A DNA stretch of 64,000 nt, from the NCBI GenBank assembly GCA_029782355.1, contig JAKOUY010000016.1, forward strand, positions 1 through 64,000, written 5' to 3'. The number at the start of each line of letters is the position of its first letter. Position 1 is the first letter of the stretch. Both the position numbers and the translations under genes were made by a program. Of this stretch, positions 9,511 to 17,403 are shown in pieces. The DNA comes from Actinomycetes bacterium. GTDB taxonomy: Bacteria > Actinomycetota > Acidimicrobiia > Acidimicrobiales > Ilumatobacteraceae. The notes under the pieces are model-generated. The model made no database searches. It was given only the letters and a program-made list of their open reading frames with translations, and was not told the origin of the DNA.

Positions 9511-10470
9511 TCAGCGCTCCTCTCGTTGGTAGGGCACGCCCAGCGCGGCCGGCGCACCGAGGCGCCGGCGCATCGAGCCACTGGACATGACCACCAGCAC
9601 GACGATGGTGGCCAGGAACGGCAGGGCGTCGAGGATCGAACCGTTGATGTGCACGTTGCGAGCCTTCAGGATCAGGCTCAGGCTGGACAGGGCCCCGAAC
9701 AGGTAGGCCCCGGCCAGGGTCAGCTCCGGTCGCCAGAAGCCGAAGATCACCAGGGCGATGGCGATCCACCCGGCCCCCTTGGTCATCCCGTCGACCCACG
9801 TCGGCACGATGGCCAGGCTGTAGAACACCCCGCCGACGCCGGCCAGGGCGCCGCCGAGGATGGTGTGGGCGTAGCGGTACCCGGCCACGCTGATGCCCAT
9901 GGCGTCGGCGGTCTGCGGTGACTCGCCGACGGCCCGCAGGCGCAGGCCGGTGCGGCTGTGGAACAGGTAGAACCAGCCCACTGCGGCCAGCACCCAGGAG
10001 ACGTAGGTCAGCATCGTGTGGTTGAACAGCAGCGGCCCGAGCACCGGGGTGTCGGCCAGGCCGAGGACGTCGAGCTTGCGGATCGGGTGCGGGGTCGGCC
10101 GCAGGGCGACGTGCCACGAGTTGGCCAGGTAGCTGGACAGGCCGACCCCACCGGCGAAGATCGTCAGGGCCAAGCCGGCGACGGTCTGATTGACCCGCAG
10201 GGTGATGGCCAGCACGGCATACATCGCCGCCAGGACCGCGGCCGCCAGGGCGCCGATCAGGACGGAGGCCAGCACCACGAACCAGCTCGGCCCGCCGACG
10301 TGCTGGGAGGCCCACGAGCCGAACAGGGCGCCGATCAGCATCATCCCCTCGACTCCGAGGTTCAGCACACCGGACCGCTCGGTGAGCAGCTCGCCCAGCG
10401 CGGCGAAGAACAGCGGCGTCCCATAGAAGATCGCCGAGGCAGCGATGACGACGAACAGGTTGTGGTTCAT
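9511..10470 (-). CDS. BMP-family ABC importer permease (YufQ/NupQ-like)
   Basis: The 319-residue integral membrane protein is of the branched-chain/ribose permease superfamily (GELLTERSGVLNLGVEGMMLIGA and GLRLRAVGESPQTADAMGI are characteristic). In known relatives the two permeases, one double ATPase and a BMP-type binding protein import nucleosides or nucleobases. The ATG overlaps the stop of the preceding permease (ATGA), and the Rieske oxygenase gene follows after a 2-base gap. Hydrophobic segments span most of the length, as in the family. Confidence 0.88.
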   Translation of the reverse strand: MNHNLFVVIAASAIFYGTPLFFAALGELLTERSGVLNLGVEGMMLIGALFGSWASQHVGGPSWFVVLASVLIGALAAAVLAAMYAVLAITLRVNQTVAGLALTIFAGGVGLSSYLANSWHVALRPTPHPIRKLDVLGLADTPVLGPLLFNHTMLTYVSWVLAAVGWFYLFHSRTGLRLRAVGESPQTADAMGISVAGYRYAHTILGGALAGVGGVFYSLAIVPTWVDGMTKGAGWIAIALVIFGFWRPELTLAGAYLFGALSSLSLILKARNVHINGSILDALPFLATIVVLVVMSSGSMRRRLGAPAALGVPYQREER

Positions 10471-11606
10471 GCCCCGGCCCGCACCGGTGGGGTCGGGGGC
10501 CCGGCCGCCGCGGCGCTCACCGGTGCGGGCACGGCCCGCCGGACCCGGTAGCGCACCAGGACCTCGCCGGCCACCGCGGTGAACAGGATCAGACCTTGCA
10601 GGGCACCCACCAACCCGGAGGGGAAGTCCGGGCCCTGCAGGGCGTACCCGGCGTTGGTCAGCCCGCCGATCAGCACGGCGACGAGGACGGTGCCGAGCGG
10701 GTTGAGCCGGGCCAGGGCGGCGACGACGATGCCGGTGTAGCCGTAGCCGGCGAGCTGCAGCCCCTTGGCATCGAGCACATGGCGGAAGTCGCCCACGTCG
10801 CTGGCCCCACCGAGGCCGGCGAGGGCCCCGGACAGCGCCATCACGGCGATGATCTTGCGCGTCGTGCGCATACCGGCGTAGCGCGCCGTGCCCGGAGAGT
10901 CGGCGATGACGGCGACCTCGAACCCGAAGCGGGTGGTCCGGTAGAGGACGGAGACCACGACGCCGGCCAGCACGGCGACGATGAAGCCCCGGGGGATGGC
11001 GGTGTGCCCGATGGTGATCGGGCTCCAGAACGCGGCCGGGCCGACCTGCTTGCCCTTGGGGAAGCCGAACGACTTCGGCTCCCGCCAGTACGACTTGGAG
11101 TTGAAGATCAGGTAGTCGAGGAAGATGGCGACGATGTAGTTGAGCATCAGCGTGGTGATGATCTCGTTGGCCCCGAAGCGGGCGCGCAACACCCCGGCAA
11201 TCAACGCCACCGTCATGCCGCCCACGGCGCCGGCCGCCAGCATGGCCACCAGCACGATCCACACCGGTTGGTCACCGAGCGCGATGCCCGCCCACGAGGC
11301 CAGGATCGCCCCGCCGAACAGCTGGCCCTCGCCGCCGATGTTGATGATCCCCATCCGGAAGGCGACTGCGGCACACAGCCCGGTGAAGGCCAGCGGAGTG
11401 GCCGAGATCAGCGTGCCCGACAGCGACGACTGCGAGGCGAAGGCTCGCTCGAGGATCCGGTGGTAGGTGCTGAGCGGGTTCCGCCCGGTGACCAGCAGGA
11501 CGACCGCCCCGAGGACGAGGGCCGCCAGGAGCGATCCGGCCGGCACGGCGAGCGACAGCCACTTCGGCTGGCGCAGGCGGCGCTCGAAGCGCAACGGCGA
11601 GCGCAT
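10467..11606 (-). CDS. BMP-family ABC importer permease (YufP/NupP-like)
   Basis: The 379-residue membrane protein is the partner permease. Family features include AAVAFRMGIINIGGEGQLFGGA near residue 80 and RFGANEIITTLMLNYI near residue 150. It has a short basic N-terminus before TM1 and a Pro/Ala-rich cytoplasmic tail. The ATG at 11606 shares a base with the ATPase stop (TGATG), so the two genes are translationally coupled. With the other permease it should form the pore for a nucleoside-like or purine-like substrate. Confidence 0.88.
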   Translation of the reverse strand: MRSPLRFERRLRQPKWLSLAVPAGSLLAALVLGAVVLLVTGRNPLSTYHRILERAFASQSSLSGTLISATPLAFTGLCAAVAFRMGIINIGGEGQLFGGAILASWAGIALGDQPVWIVLVAMLAAGAVGGMTVALIAGVLRARFGANEIITTLMLNYIVAIFLDYLIFNSKSYWREPKSFGFPKGKQVGPAAFWSPITIGHTAIPRGFIVAVLAGVVVSVLYRTTRFGFEVAVIADSPGTARYAGMRTTRKIIAVMALSGALAGLGGASDVGDFRHVLDAKGLQLAGYGYTGIVVAALARLNPLGTVLVAVLIGGLTNAGYALQGPDFPSGLVGALQGLILFTAVAGEVLVRYRVRRAVPAPVSAAAAGPPTPPVRAGA

Positions 11607-13204
11607 CAGCCGACGTCCCGGGACACGGCACCGCCGCCCATCAGCAGGCCGAGGCGCTCGGCCGTGGCATCGGCGGCGGGGACGTCCCCGACGATGCGCC
11701 CCTCGTACAGCACCAGCACGCGATCGCTGAGCGCCAGGATCTCTTCGAGGTCCTCGGAGATCAGCAGCACCCCCCGACCCTCGTCGGCGGCCTGGACCAG
11801 GAGGCGGCGCACGGTCTCGATGGCGCCGACGTCGAGGCCGCGCGTCGGCGAAGCGGCCACCAGCACCTTGGGGTCGCTGGCGAACTCTCGCCCGAGCAGC
11901 ACCTTCTGGACGTTGCCGCCGGAGAGCAGCCGCACCGGCGTGTCCGGCCCCGGGGCGCGCACGTCGAAGCGGGACATCAGCTCGGTGGCGTGGCGGCGGA
12001 TGTACCCGCGGTCGAGGAACGGTCCGCGGCTCGCCGGTGGACGGCGGTAGGCGGTCAGCACGACGTTGCTGGCGATCGACAGGCTGGGAGCCAGGCCGGT
12101 GTGCAGGCGGTCCTCCGGCACGTGGGCGATGCCGGCGGCGTGCGCGGCGCGCACCGAGCCGAGCCGCACCGGCGATCCGCCGACCTCGATCGAGCCGGCC
12201 GTCGGCCGACGCATGCCGGTGATCGCCTCGGCCAGCTCGCGCTGGCCGTTGCCGGCGACCCCGGCCACCCCGAGGATCTCGCCCGGTCGCAACTCGAAGC
12301 CGGCCTGGCGCACCGCCGGCTGGCCGCGGTGGTTCACCGCCGACACCCCGCGCACCCGCATCAGCGGGGCGGCCGCCGGATCGACCGGGTGGGCCCGCTC
12401 GGCGCGGCGGAACACGACGTCGCGACCGACCATCAGCCGGGCCAGGTCGGTGGTGGTGCACGAGGCGGTGTCCACCGTCCCCACGGTGCGCCCGTGGCGC
12501 AGCACGGTGACGCGGTCGGACACCGCCTTGACCTCGTGCAACTTGTGGCTGATGAAGACCACCGTGCGGCCCTCGGCCACCATCGCCCGCAGGGTGACGA
12601 ACAGGGCGTCGGCCTCCTGGGGGGTCAGCACCGCGGTCGGTTCGTCGAGGATCAGCACCCGGGCTCCCCGATGGAGCGCCTTGAGCAGTTCGACGCGCTG
12701 CTGCTCACCCACCGAGAGCTGCCAGACGCGGGCATCGGGGTCCACGGCGAGCCCGTAGTGCGCGCCCATCGCGGCCAGCTCCTGGCGAAGGTGGCGCACC
12801 TGCCGGCGGCCGATGCCGTGCGGGTCGGCGAGGGCCACGTTCTCGGCGACCGTGAAGGTCGGCACGAGGCGGAAGTGCTGGTGCACCATGCCGATGCCGG
12901 CCGCCAGGGCATCACGCGGGGAGTCGAAGTGCACCGCCCGCCCATCGAGCTCGATGCGCCCCTCGTCGGGCCGGTACAGGCCGGTCAGGATGTTCGACAG
13001 CGTCGACTTGCCGGCACCGTTCTCGCCCAGCAGGGCGTGGACCTCACCGAGCGCAGCGGCGAAGTCGACGCCGTCGTTGGCGACGACACCCGGGAACCGC
13101 TTGACGATGCCGGACATGCGCACGGCCGCGGCCGGTGGCGAGCCGGGGTGTTCCGTCGGCTCGCCACCGGCGGCGACGGCCTGCGCCGGGTCCGCGGTGG
13201 ACAA
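11606..13204 (-). CDS. BMP-family ABC importer double ATPase (YufO/NupO-like)
   Basis: Two ABC domains are fused in one chain of up to 532 residues, the usual arrangement for sugar and nucleoside importers. Domain 1 has Walker A GENGAGKST, signature LSVGEQQRVELLK and Walker B VLILDEPTAVLTP. Domain 2 has signature LLSGGNVQKVLLGRE, with a degenerate Walker A (GVAGNGQRE), as is common for the second half of such proteins. The longest start is a TTG at 13204, just after the binding-protein stop, without a clear ribosome site. An ATG at 13117 (MSGIVKRFPG) fits the family N-terminus better and would drop 29 residues. Confidence 0.87.
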   Translation of the reverse strand: MSTADPAQAVAAGGEPTEHPGSPPAAAVRMSGIVKRFPGVVANDGVDFAAALGEVHALLGENGAGKSTLSNILTGLYRPDEGRIELDGRAVHFDSPRDALAAGIGMVHQHFRLVPTFTVAENVALADPHGIGRRQVRHLRQELAAMGAHYGLAVDPDARVWQLSVGEQQRVELLKALHRGARVLILDEPTAVLTPQEADALFVTLRAMVAEGRTVVFISHKLHEVKAVSDRVTVLRHGRTVGTVDTASCTTTDLARLMVGRDVVFRRAERAHPVDPAAAPLMRVRGVSAVNHRGQPAVRQAGFELRPGEILGVAGVAGNGQRELAEAITGMRRPTAGSIEVGGSPVRLGSVRAAHAAGIAHVPEDRLHTGLAPSLSIASNVVLTAYRRPPASRGPFLDRGYIRRHATELMSRFDVRAPGPDTPVRLLSGGNVQKVLLGREFASDPKVLVAASPTRGLDVGAIETVRRLLVQAADEGRGVLLISEDLEEILALSDRVLVLYEGRIVGDVPAADATAERLGLLMGGGAVSRDVG

Positions 13205-13211
13205 CGGCGGA

Positions 13212-14447
13212 TCAGCTCGACGGGATCTCGCCGATGACCCCTTCGACGAAGTAGTTCATCGACATCAGGTCCTCGAAGGAGATCTGCTGACCGGCCGGGA
13301 CGCGCTCCTTGCCTGACTGGTCCTTGATCGGCCCGGTGAGGTGCGAGCCCGGCTTGGCCGACAGCTCGGCCTGCTTGGCCAGGATCTTGGCCTGCGTGTC
13401 AGCCGAGACCAGCTTGCCGAACGGCGCCAGGCGGGCGAAGCCATCGGCGATGCCGCCGTAGTAGTTGCCCGGCACCCAGGTGCCGTCCAGCACGGCCTTG
13501 GCCCGAGCCGTCTCGTACGCACCCCAGTGGTAGTTGGTGGCGGTCAGCCAGATGTCCGGGAAGTTGGCGCTCTGGTCCGAGTCGTACCCGGTCCACGGCA
13601 GCCCCTTGGCCTTGGCCGCCTCGCCGGATGCCGGGGAGTCCTGCCCGGAGGCGACCACGTCGACTCCTGCGGCGATCAGCGACTCCGCCGCGGCGCGCTC
13701 CTTGGCCGGATCGAACCAGGTGTTGGTCCACACCACCTGCAACGTGGCACCCGGGTGGGTGGCCTGGACGCCAAGGGCGTAGGAGTTGATGCCGCGGATC
13801 ACCTCGGGAATCGGGAACGGAGCGACGTAGCCGACCTTGCCGGCCTTGGTGGCCGCACCGGCGGCCATGCCGGTCAGGTAATCGGTGTCCTCTCCGCGTC
13901 CGTAGAACTGGCCGACGTTGGCGGCCGTCTTGTAGCCGGTGGCGAAGTCGAAGCACACGTTGGGGTGCTTGGCGGCGACGTCGATGAAGGCGTCCTGGAA
14001 CCCGAACGAGGTCCCGAAGATCAGCGTGTTGCCGTCCTTGATCAGGTCCTCCAGGACCTGGGCGACCTGCGGCCCCTCCGGGACGTTCTCCTTGTAGGTC
14101 GTGACCACCTGGTCACCCAGGGCGGCTTGGACCTCTTGACGCCCGACGTCATGAGCCTGGGTCCAGCCACCGTCGTTGATCGGCCCGATGTACACCCAGG
14201 CGGCCTTCAGCGGCCCGTCCTTCGGCTTGCAGTCGACCGGCTTGGCGCCCTGGTCGGGAACGAAGTTGGTCATCGGGTCGGCGTAGGCGGTGGCGCTGCC
14301 CACCGCGGTACCTGCGGTGGCCGTCCCGGCGGTGGACGGTGCCGTGGGCGGCGTCGTGCGCGCCGCCGCCGTGGCAGCCGTGGAGGCGGCCGCGCCGGCC
14401 AGCAGCGCAGCGATGGCCACTCGGGCCCGGCGGTGAGAATGAACCAT
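13212..14447 (-). CDS. BMP/PnrA-type substrate-binding protein of a nucleoside/purine ABC importer
   Basis: The 411-residue periplasmic-binding-fold protein is of the BMP (basic membrane protein/PnrA) family. Typical segments are AAWVYIGPINDGGWTQAHDVG, IFGTSFGFQDAFIDVAAKHPNV and GYVAPFPIPEVIRGINSYALG. BMP proteins bind nucleosides and related compounds. The ATG at 14447 has a GGGAGA ribosome site 7 bases upstream. The signal peptide (residues 1-25, AIAALLAGAAASTAATAAA) has no lipobox cysteine, so it looks secreted or membrane-tethered instead of a lipoprotein, which is unusual for a Gram-positive binding protein. It is the first gene of the five-gene operon ending with the Rieske oxygenase. 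Confidence 0.87.
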   Translation of the reverse strand: MVHSHRRARVAIAALLAGAAASTAATAAARTTPPTAPSTAGTATAGTAVGSATAYADPMTNFVPDQGAKPVDCKPKDGPLKAAWVYIGPINDGGWTQAHDVGRQEVQAALGDQVVTTYKENVPEGPQVAQVLEDLIKDGNTLIFGTSFGFQDAFIDVAAKHPNVCFDFATGYKTAANVGQFYGRGEDTDYLTGMAAGAATKAGKVGYVAPFPIPEVIRGINSYALGVQATHPGATLQVVWTNTWFDPAKERAAAESLIAAGVDVVASGQDSPASGEAAKAKGLPWTGYDSDQSANFPDIWLTATNYHWGAYETARAKAVLDGTWVPGNYYGGIADGFARLAPFGKLVSADTQAKILAKQAELSAKPGSHLTGPIKDQSGKERVPAGQQISFEDLMSMNYFVEGVIGEIPSS

Positions 14448-14512
14448 CGAGGTGTCTCCCTGGATGAGCGTGGCGGCACAGCGTGAGTCCGCTGCGCCGG
14501 GTCTGGGCAGTT

Positions 14513-14541
14513 GGTGAGCCCGACCCGCTGGCGGGCTCACC
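14513..14541 (-). terminator. Hairpin between secreted-protein gene and BMP operon
   Basis: A perfect 10-bp stem (GGTGAGCCCG / CGGGCTCACC) with a 9-base loop lies 25 bp beyond the stop of the minus-strand gene 14566-15825 and upstream of the BMP gene. No T-run follows, so termination is plausible but not proven. Confidence 0.45.
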
Positions 14542-14565
14542 CCGGGACGCTACACCAGGGTGGGG

Positions 14566-15825
14566 TCAGGTGGAGGGGGTGGCCGCGGCGACGGTGGCCT
14601 CGACCACGTCCGGGACCGTGCCGCTGTCCTCACCCTCGTTCAGCCCGGACAATCCCGGCATCAGCCCGCCCACGCCACCCGGCAGCTCCTGCACCTGGTC
14701 GGCCGGGGGCAGGTCGATGGCGATGTCGCCGGTGACCGCCGGCATGCGCACTTCGACCTTCATCGCCGTGCCGGACTGGTCGAGCACCATGTCGACGCCG
14801 CGCAGCTGGTTGTCACGGGACACGTACAACACGGCCGGGACCGAGCTCGGGATCTGCTCGCCGATCGCCCCGGCGTCGCTGGTCAGCGTCGGGTTGTCGG
14901 CCATCAGCTTCTTGACGTCGATGTCGAGGGTGTACTTCTCGACCTCCTCGCCGTCCACCGTGGTCCGCCCGGCGTCGGTCGCCGACGCCAGCGGCGAGTC
15001 GGCCAGCTGTCCGGCGATCGCCGACGGGTTGAGCAGCTTGGCGATCTGCTCGGAGAGCCCGGGTTCCTTGGAGAGATCGAGCATGAGATATCGCTTCGTC
15101 CCCATCTCGCCGGATGCGTCGGCCGGCATCATCGATCGCAGGGCCTGGGTGTCGACGTAGATCTTCCCGGCGGCGACGTCCATGACCAGGTCGATGCTGA
15201 GCGGCTGGCCGCTCGGGGACGCCGTGCTGCCGTTCGGGGGCGTCAGGTCAGGGATCGTGAGATTCGGGATCGTGACGTTCGGGATGGTCAGGTTCGGGAT
15301 CGTGAAGTTCGGGATCGTGAAGTTCGGGATCGTGAAGTTCGGGATCGTGAAGCTCGGGATCGTGAAGTTCGGGATCGTGAAGTTCGGGATCGTGACGTTC
15401 GTCACCGTGAAGTCCGGGACCGTGCCGTCCTCGGTCGATTCGCCGGGCGACATGGTCAGCCCGGGCAGCGACGGCAACCCGTCCAGGCTGACGGTGGCCT
15501 TGGCCCGCTTCGACTGGGCGTCGAAGTCGGCATGGATGGTGCCGCTGATCTTCTCGCCGTCGGCGTCACCGCTGAAGCGCATCACGAGCGAGGCGTCCTT
15601 GCTGACCGCCGTCTGGGCCTGGGAGACGGCCGCCGCCAGGGAGAACTCGCCCCCGGCCGCCGGGGTGGACGCACTGGGCGTCGGGATGGTCGCCGCCGTG
15701 GGCGTCGTGGGTGGCACCGTCGTGGCCTGCCCGGAACCGGGGACCAGGACGACCAGGGCGGCCGAACCGGCGGCGACGGCCGCGCCAACTCGGCGGGCTC
15801 GCTGGCGGGAAGTCGTCGGGATCAT
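14566..15825 (-). CDS. Secreted protein with IPNFT repeats (LppX/LprG-like fold possible)
   Basis: The 419-residue exported protein has a strong ribosome site (GGAGGAG, 5 bases before the ATG at 15825). The signal peptide core is VGAAVAAGSAALVVLVPG, with no lipobox cysteine. After a Thr/Pro linker comes a beta-rich domain (FSGDADGEKISGTIHADFD). About eleven five-residue IPNFT-type repeats follow, then a second part (IDLVMDVAAGKIYVDTQALR, TTVDGEEVEKYTLDIDVKKL) and a Glu/Ala-rich tail. The two folded parts resemble LppX/LprAFG or DUF6612-type lipid-carrier proteins in pattern, with the repeat inserted between them; this resemblance is weak. An in-frame ATG at 15852 is less likely because it lacks a ribosome site. 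Confidence 0.72.
   Translation of the reverse strand: MIPTTSRQRARRVGAAVAAGSAALVVLVPGSGQATTVPPTTPTAATIPTPSASTPAAGGEFSLAAAVSQAQTAVSKDASLVMRFSGDADGEKISGTIHADFDAQSKRAKATVSLDGLPSLPGLTMSPGESTEDGTVPDFTVTNVTIPNFTIPNFTIPSFTIPNFTIPNFTIPNFTIPNLTIPNVTIPNLTIPDLTPPNGSTASPSGQPLSIDLVMDVAAGKIYVDTQALRSMMPADASGEMGTKRYLMLDLSKEPGLSEQIAKLLNPSAIAGQLADSPLASATDAGRTTVDGEEVEKYTLDIDVKKLMADNPTLTSDAGAIGEQIPSSVPAVLYVSRDNQLRGVDMVLDQSGTAMKVEVRMPAVTGDIAIDLPPADQVQELPGGVGGLMPGLSGLNEGEDSGTVPDVVEATVAAATPST
15251..15415 (-). repeat. 15-bp minisatellite, about 11 units
   Basis: The unit gggatcgtgaagttc repeats head to tail from 15251, ten units clearly and one degenerate (15401-15415). Variation is limited to a few bases per unit. 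On the coding (minus) strand it stays in frame and encodes the pentapeptide IPNFT with Phe replaced by Leu, Val or Ser in some units. Units at 15296, 15311, 15326, 15356 and 15371 are identical. Confidence 0.95.
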
Positions 15826-15996
15826 TGATGCTCCTCCATCGGGGGTCTTCATGGTAGTCCACTCCTCATCGACCAGCCGGTCAACCGGGTTGCAGACGGC
15901 TGACGTCCGAGATCGCCAGCCGGTTCCCAGGTTGATGTTCCGTGACGGTTTGCGCTCACCGCCCATCGGTGCCATCGGCGGCGCGAGACTGCGCCG

Positions 15997-16791
15997 ATGA
16001 CTCGCCTGCACACCCTTGTGGCGATCGACGGCCCGGTGGCGACGATCACGCTTAACCGTCCGGAGAAGCGCAATGCCCTGGCACTCGACGTGATGCAGGA
16101 GCTGATCGACGACCTGGAGGCGGTGGCCACCAGCGACGCCACGGGCGTGATCCTGGCGGCGAACGGACCGGTCTTCTCCGCCGGCCACAACTTCGCCGAC
16201 ATGGCCGGCGTCTCCCTCGCCGACGCTCGCCACCTGTTCGAGCTGTGCACGCGGATGATGGACACCGTCCAGCGGATCCCCCAGGTCGTGGTCGCCCGGG
16301 TCCACGCCCTCGCCACGGCGGCCGGATGCCAGCTGGTGGCCAGCTGTGATCTCGCCGTCGCCGCCCGCTCCGCCGGCTTCGCCCTGCCGGGGGGCAAGGG
16401 TGGGTTGTTCTGCCACACGCCGCTGGTTGCCGTGGCCCGCAACGTCGGGCGCAAACGGGCGATGGAGATGGCGCTCACCGGCGACACGATCACCGCCGAG
16501 CAGGCCGCCGACTGGGGGCTGATCAACGCCGCCGTTCCCGATGACCGGCTCGAGGCGGCCACGCTCGATCTGCTGGCCCGGGCCACTCGCGGCAGCGTGC
16601 TGTCCAAGGCGATGGGCAAGCGCGGCTTCTACGAGCAGATCGACCGCCCGCAGGAGGCCGCCTACCGGACGGCGGTCGAGCTGATGGCCACGGCAGCCGT
16701 GTCGGCCGACGCCCAGGAAGGCATCGCCGCGTTTCTGGCCAAGCGTCCGGCGGTGTTCGCCGCCCCCCGCTCGACGCGTTCGGCGGACTGA
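15997..16791 (+). CDS. Enoyl-CoA hydratase/isomerase family protein
   Basis: The 264-residue crotonase-fold protein resembles the ECHDC3 branch. Seen: the N-terminal ITLNRPEKRNAL motif, an oxyanion-hole region SAGHNFADM and a second backbone region LATAAGCQLVASCDLAVA. The typical catalytic Glu residues of classical enoyl-CoA hydratase are not obvious at the usual sites, so the reaction is uncertain. It stands alone, with a short start region (ATG at 15997, no ribosome site) and the copper operon downstream on the same strand. Confidence 0.82.
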   Translation: MTRLHTLVAIDGPVATITLNRPEKRNALALDVMQELIDDLEAVATSDATGVILAANGPVFSAGHNFADMAGVSLADARHLFELCTRMMDTVQRIPQVVVARVHALATAAGCQLVASCDLAVAARSAGFALPGGKGGLFCHTPLVAVARNVGRKRAMEMALTGDTITAEQAADWGLINAAVPDDRLEAATLDLLARATRGSVLSKAMGKRGFYEQIDRPQEAAYRTAVELMATAAVSADAQEGIAAFLAKRPAVFAAPRSTRSAD

Positions 16792-16797
16792 GTCGTT

Positions 16798-16816
16798 CAT
16801 ACCCCACCGGGGTATG
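16798..16816. promoter_or_regulatory. CsoR-type copper operator overlapping the csoR -10 box
   Basis: The sequence CATACCCC-ACC-GGGGTATG is a perfect inverted repeat with 8-bp arms. It is of the GC-rich TACCCC/GGGGTA type recognised by CsoR-family repressors. Its right arm overlaps the likely -10 hexamer TATGCT (16813-16818), so a bound repressor would block polymerase. The TATGCT-7 bases-GTG arrangement predicts a leaderless csoR mRNA starting at 16826. Confidence 0.8.
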
Positions 16817-16825
16817 CTTGGAGAT

Positions 16826-17116
16826 GTGGACCACCCCGGCTACGTCGACCAGCAGGCCAAGTTGCTCGGCCGCCTGCGGCGGATCGAGGGACAGGTGCGC
16901 GGGCTGGCGCGGATGGTCGAGCAGGAGACGTACTGCATCGACGTGCTCACCCAGCTCAGCGCGATCACCAAGGCGCTGCAGGGTGTCGGGCTGATCCTGC
17001 TCGACGAGCACCTTCGCCACTGCGTGGCCGGCGCCGCCGCCAGCGGTGACCAAGAGCACACCGACGAGCTGGTCCACGAAGCCACCACCGCAGTCGGCCG
17101 GCTGCTGCGGTCCTGA
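16826..17116 (+). CDS. csoR: CsoR-family copper-sensing repressor
   Basis: This is a small all-helical DUF156 repressor of 96 residues. The copper ligands of Mycobacterium tuberculosis CsoR (Cys36-His61-Cys65) are matched by Cys37, His62 and Cys66 (TYCIDV, EHLRHC). The conserved helix RLRRIEGQVRGLARMVE is present. Copper binding would release it from the operator at 16798-16816. GTG 16826 is preferred over an in-frame ATG at 16814 because that ATG lies inside the operator and -10 box, while the GTG sits 7 bases after TATGCT. The copper chaperone and copper ATPase genes follow on the same strand. Confidence 0.9.
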   Translation: MDHPGYVDQQAKLLGRLRRIEGQVRGLARMVEQETYCIDVLTQLSAITKALQGVGLILLDEHLRHCVAGAAASGDQEHTDELVHEATTAVGRLLRS

Positions 17117-17137
17117 CCACGACACGAGGAGCCACCG

Positions 17138-17365
17138 ATGCCCACCAACCAGACGATCCTGAGCGTGCCGGGGATGACCTGCGGCCACTGCCAGGCAGCG
17201 GTCACCACCGAGCTGGCCAAGGTGCCGGGCGTGCGCAGCGTGCGTGTCGACCTGGCCACCAAGCTGGTGACGGTGGAGGCCGAGGCCGGCGTCGAGCTCG
17301 ACCGAGACGCCATGGTGGCCGCCGTCGACGAGGCCGGCTTCGAGGTCGCCGAGCCGGCGAGCTGA
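17138..17365 (+). CDS. copZ: Copper chaperone, HMA domain (CopZ)
   Basis: The 75-residue protein consists of one heavy-metal-associated domain, with the copper-binding motif MTCGHC at residues 13-18. It starts at an ATG with a GAGGAG ribosome site. It should carry Cu(I) in the cytoplasm to the ATPase CopA encoded two genes on and may share copper with CsoR. It lies 21 bases after csoR, so co-transcription is likely. Confidence 0.92.
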   Translation: MPTNQTILSVPGMTCGHCQAAVTTELAKVPGVRSVRVDLATKLVTVEAEAGVELDRDAMVAAVDEAGFEVAEPAS

Positions 17366-17403
17366 GCGGCACGGACGACGGGGGCCGACGAGGGCCGACG
17401 ACG

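Noticed and set aside
14513-14541. Attenuator for the BMP operon
   Set aside because: The hairpin lies upstream of the BMP start only in the sense of the adjacent minus-strand gene's end; no alternative pairing or T-run supports attenuation.
15182-16000. + strand frame with GIVKF repeats
   Set aside because: It is the antisense of the 15-bp minisatellite; the minus frame has a signal peptide and ribosome site.
16814-16825. ATG 16814 as the csoR start
   Set aside because: It sits inside the CsoR operator and -10 box; GTG 16826 is at leaderless distance from TATGCT.
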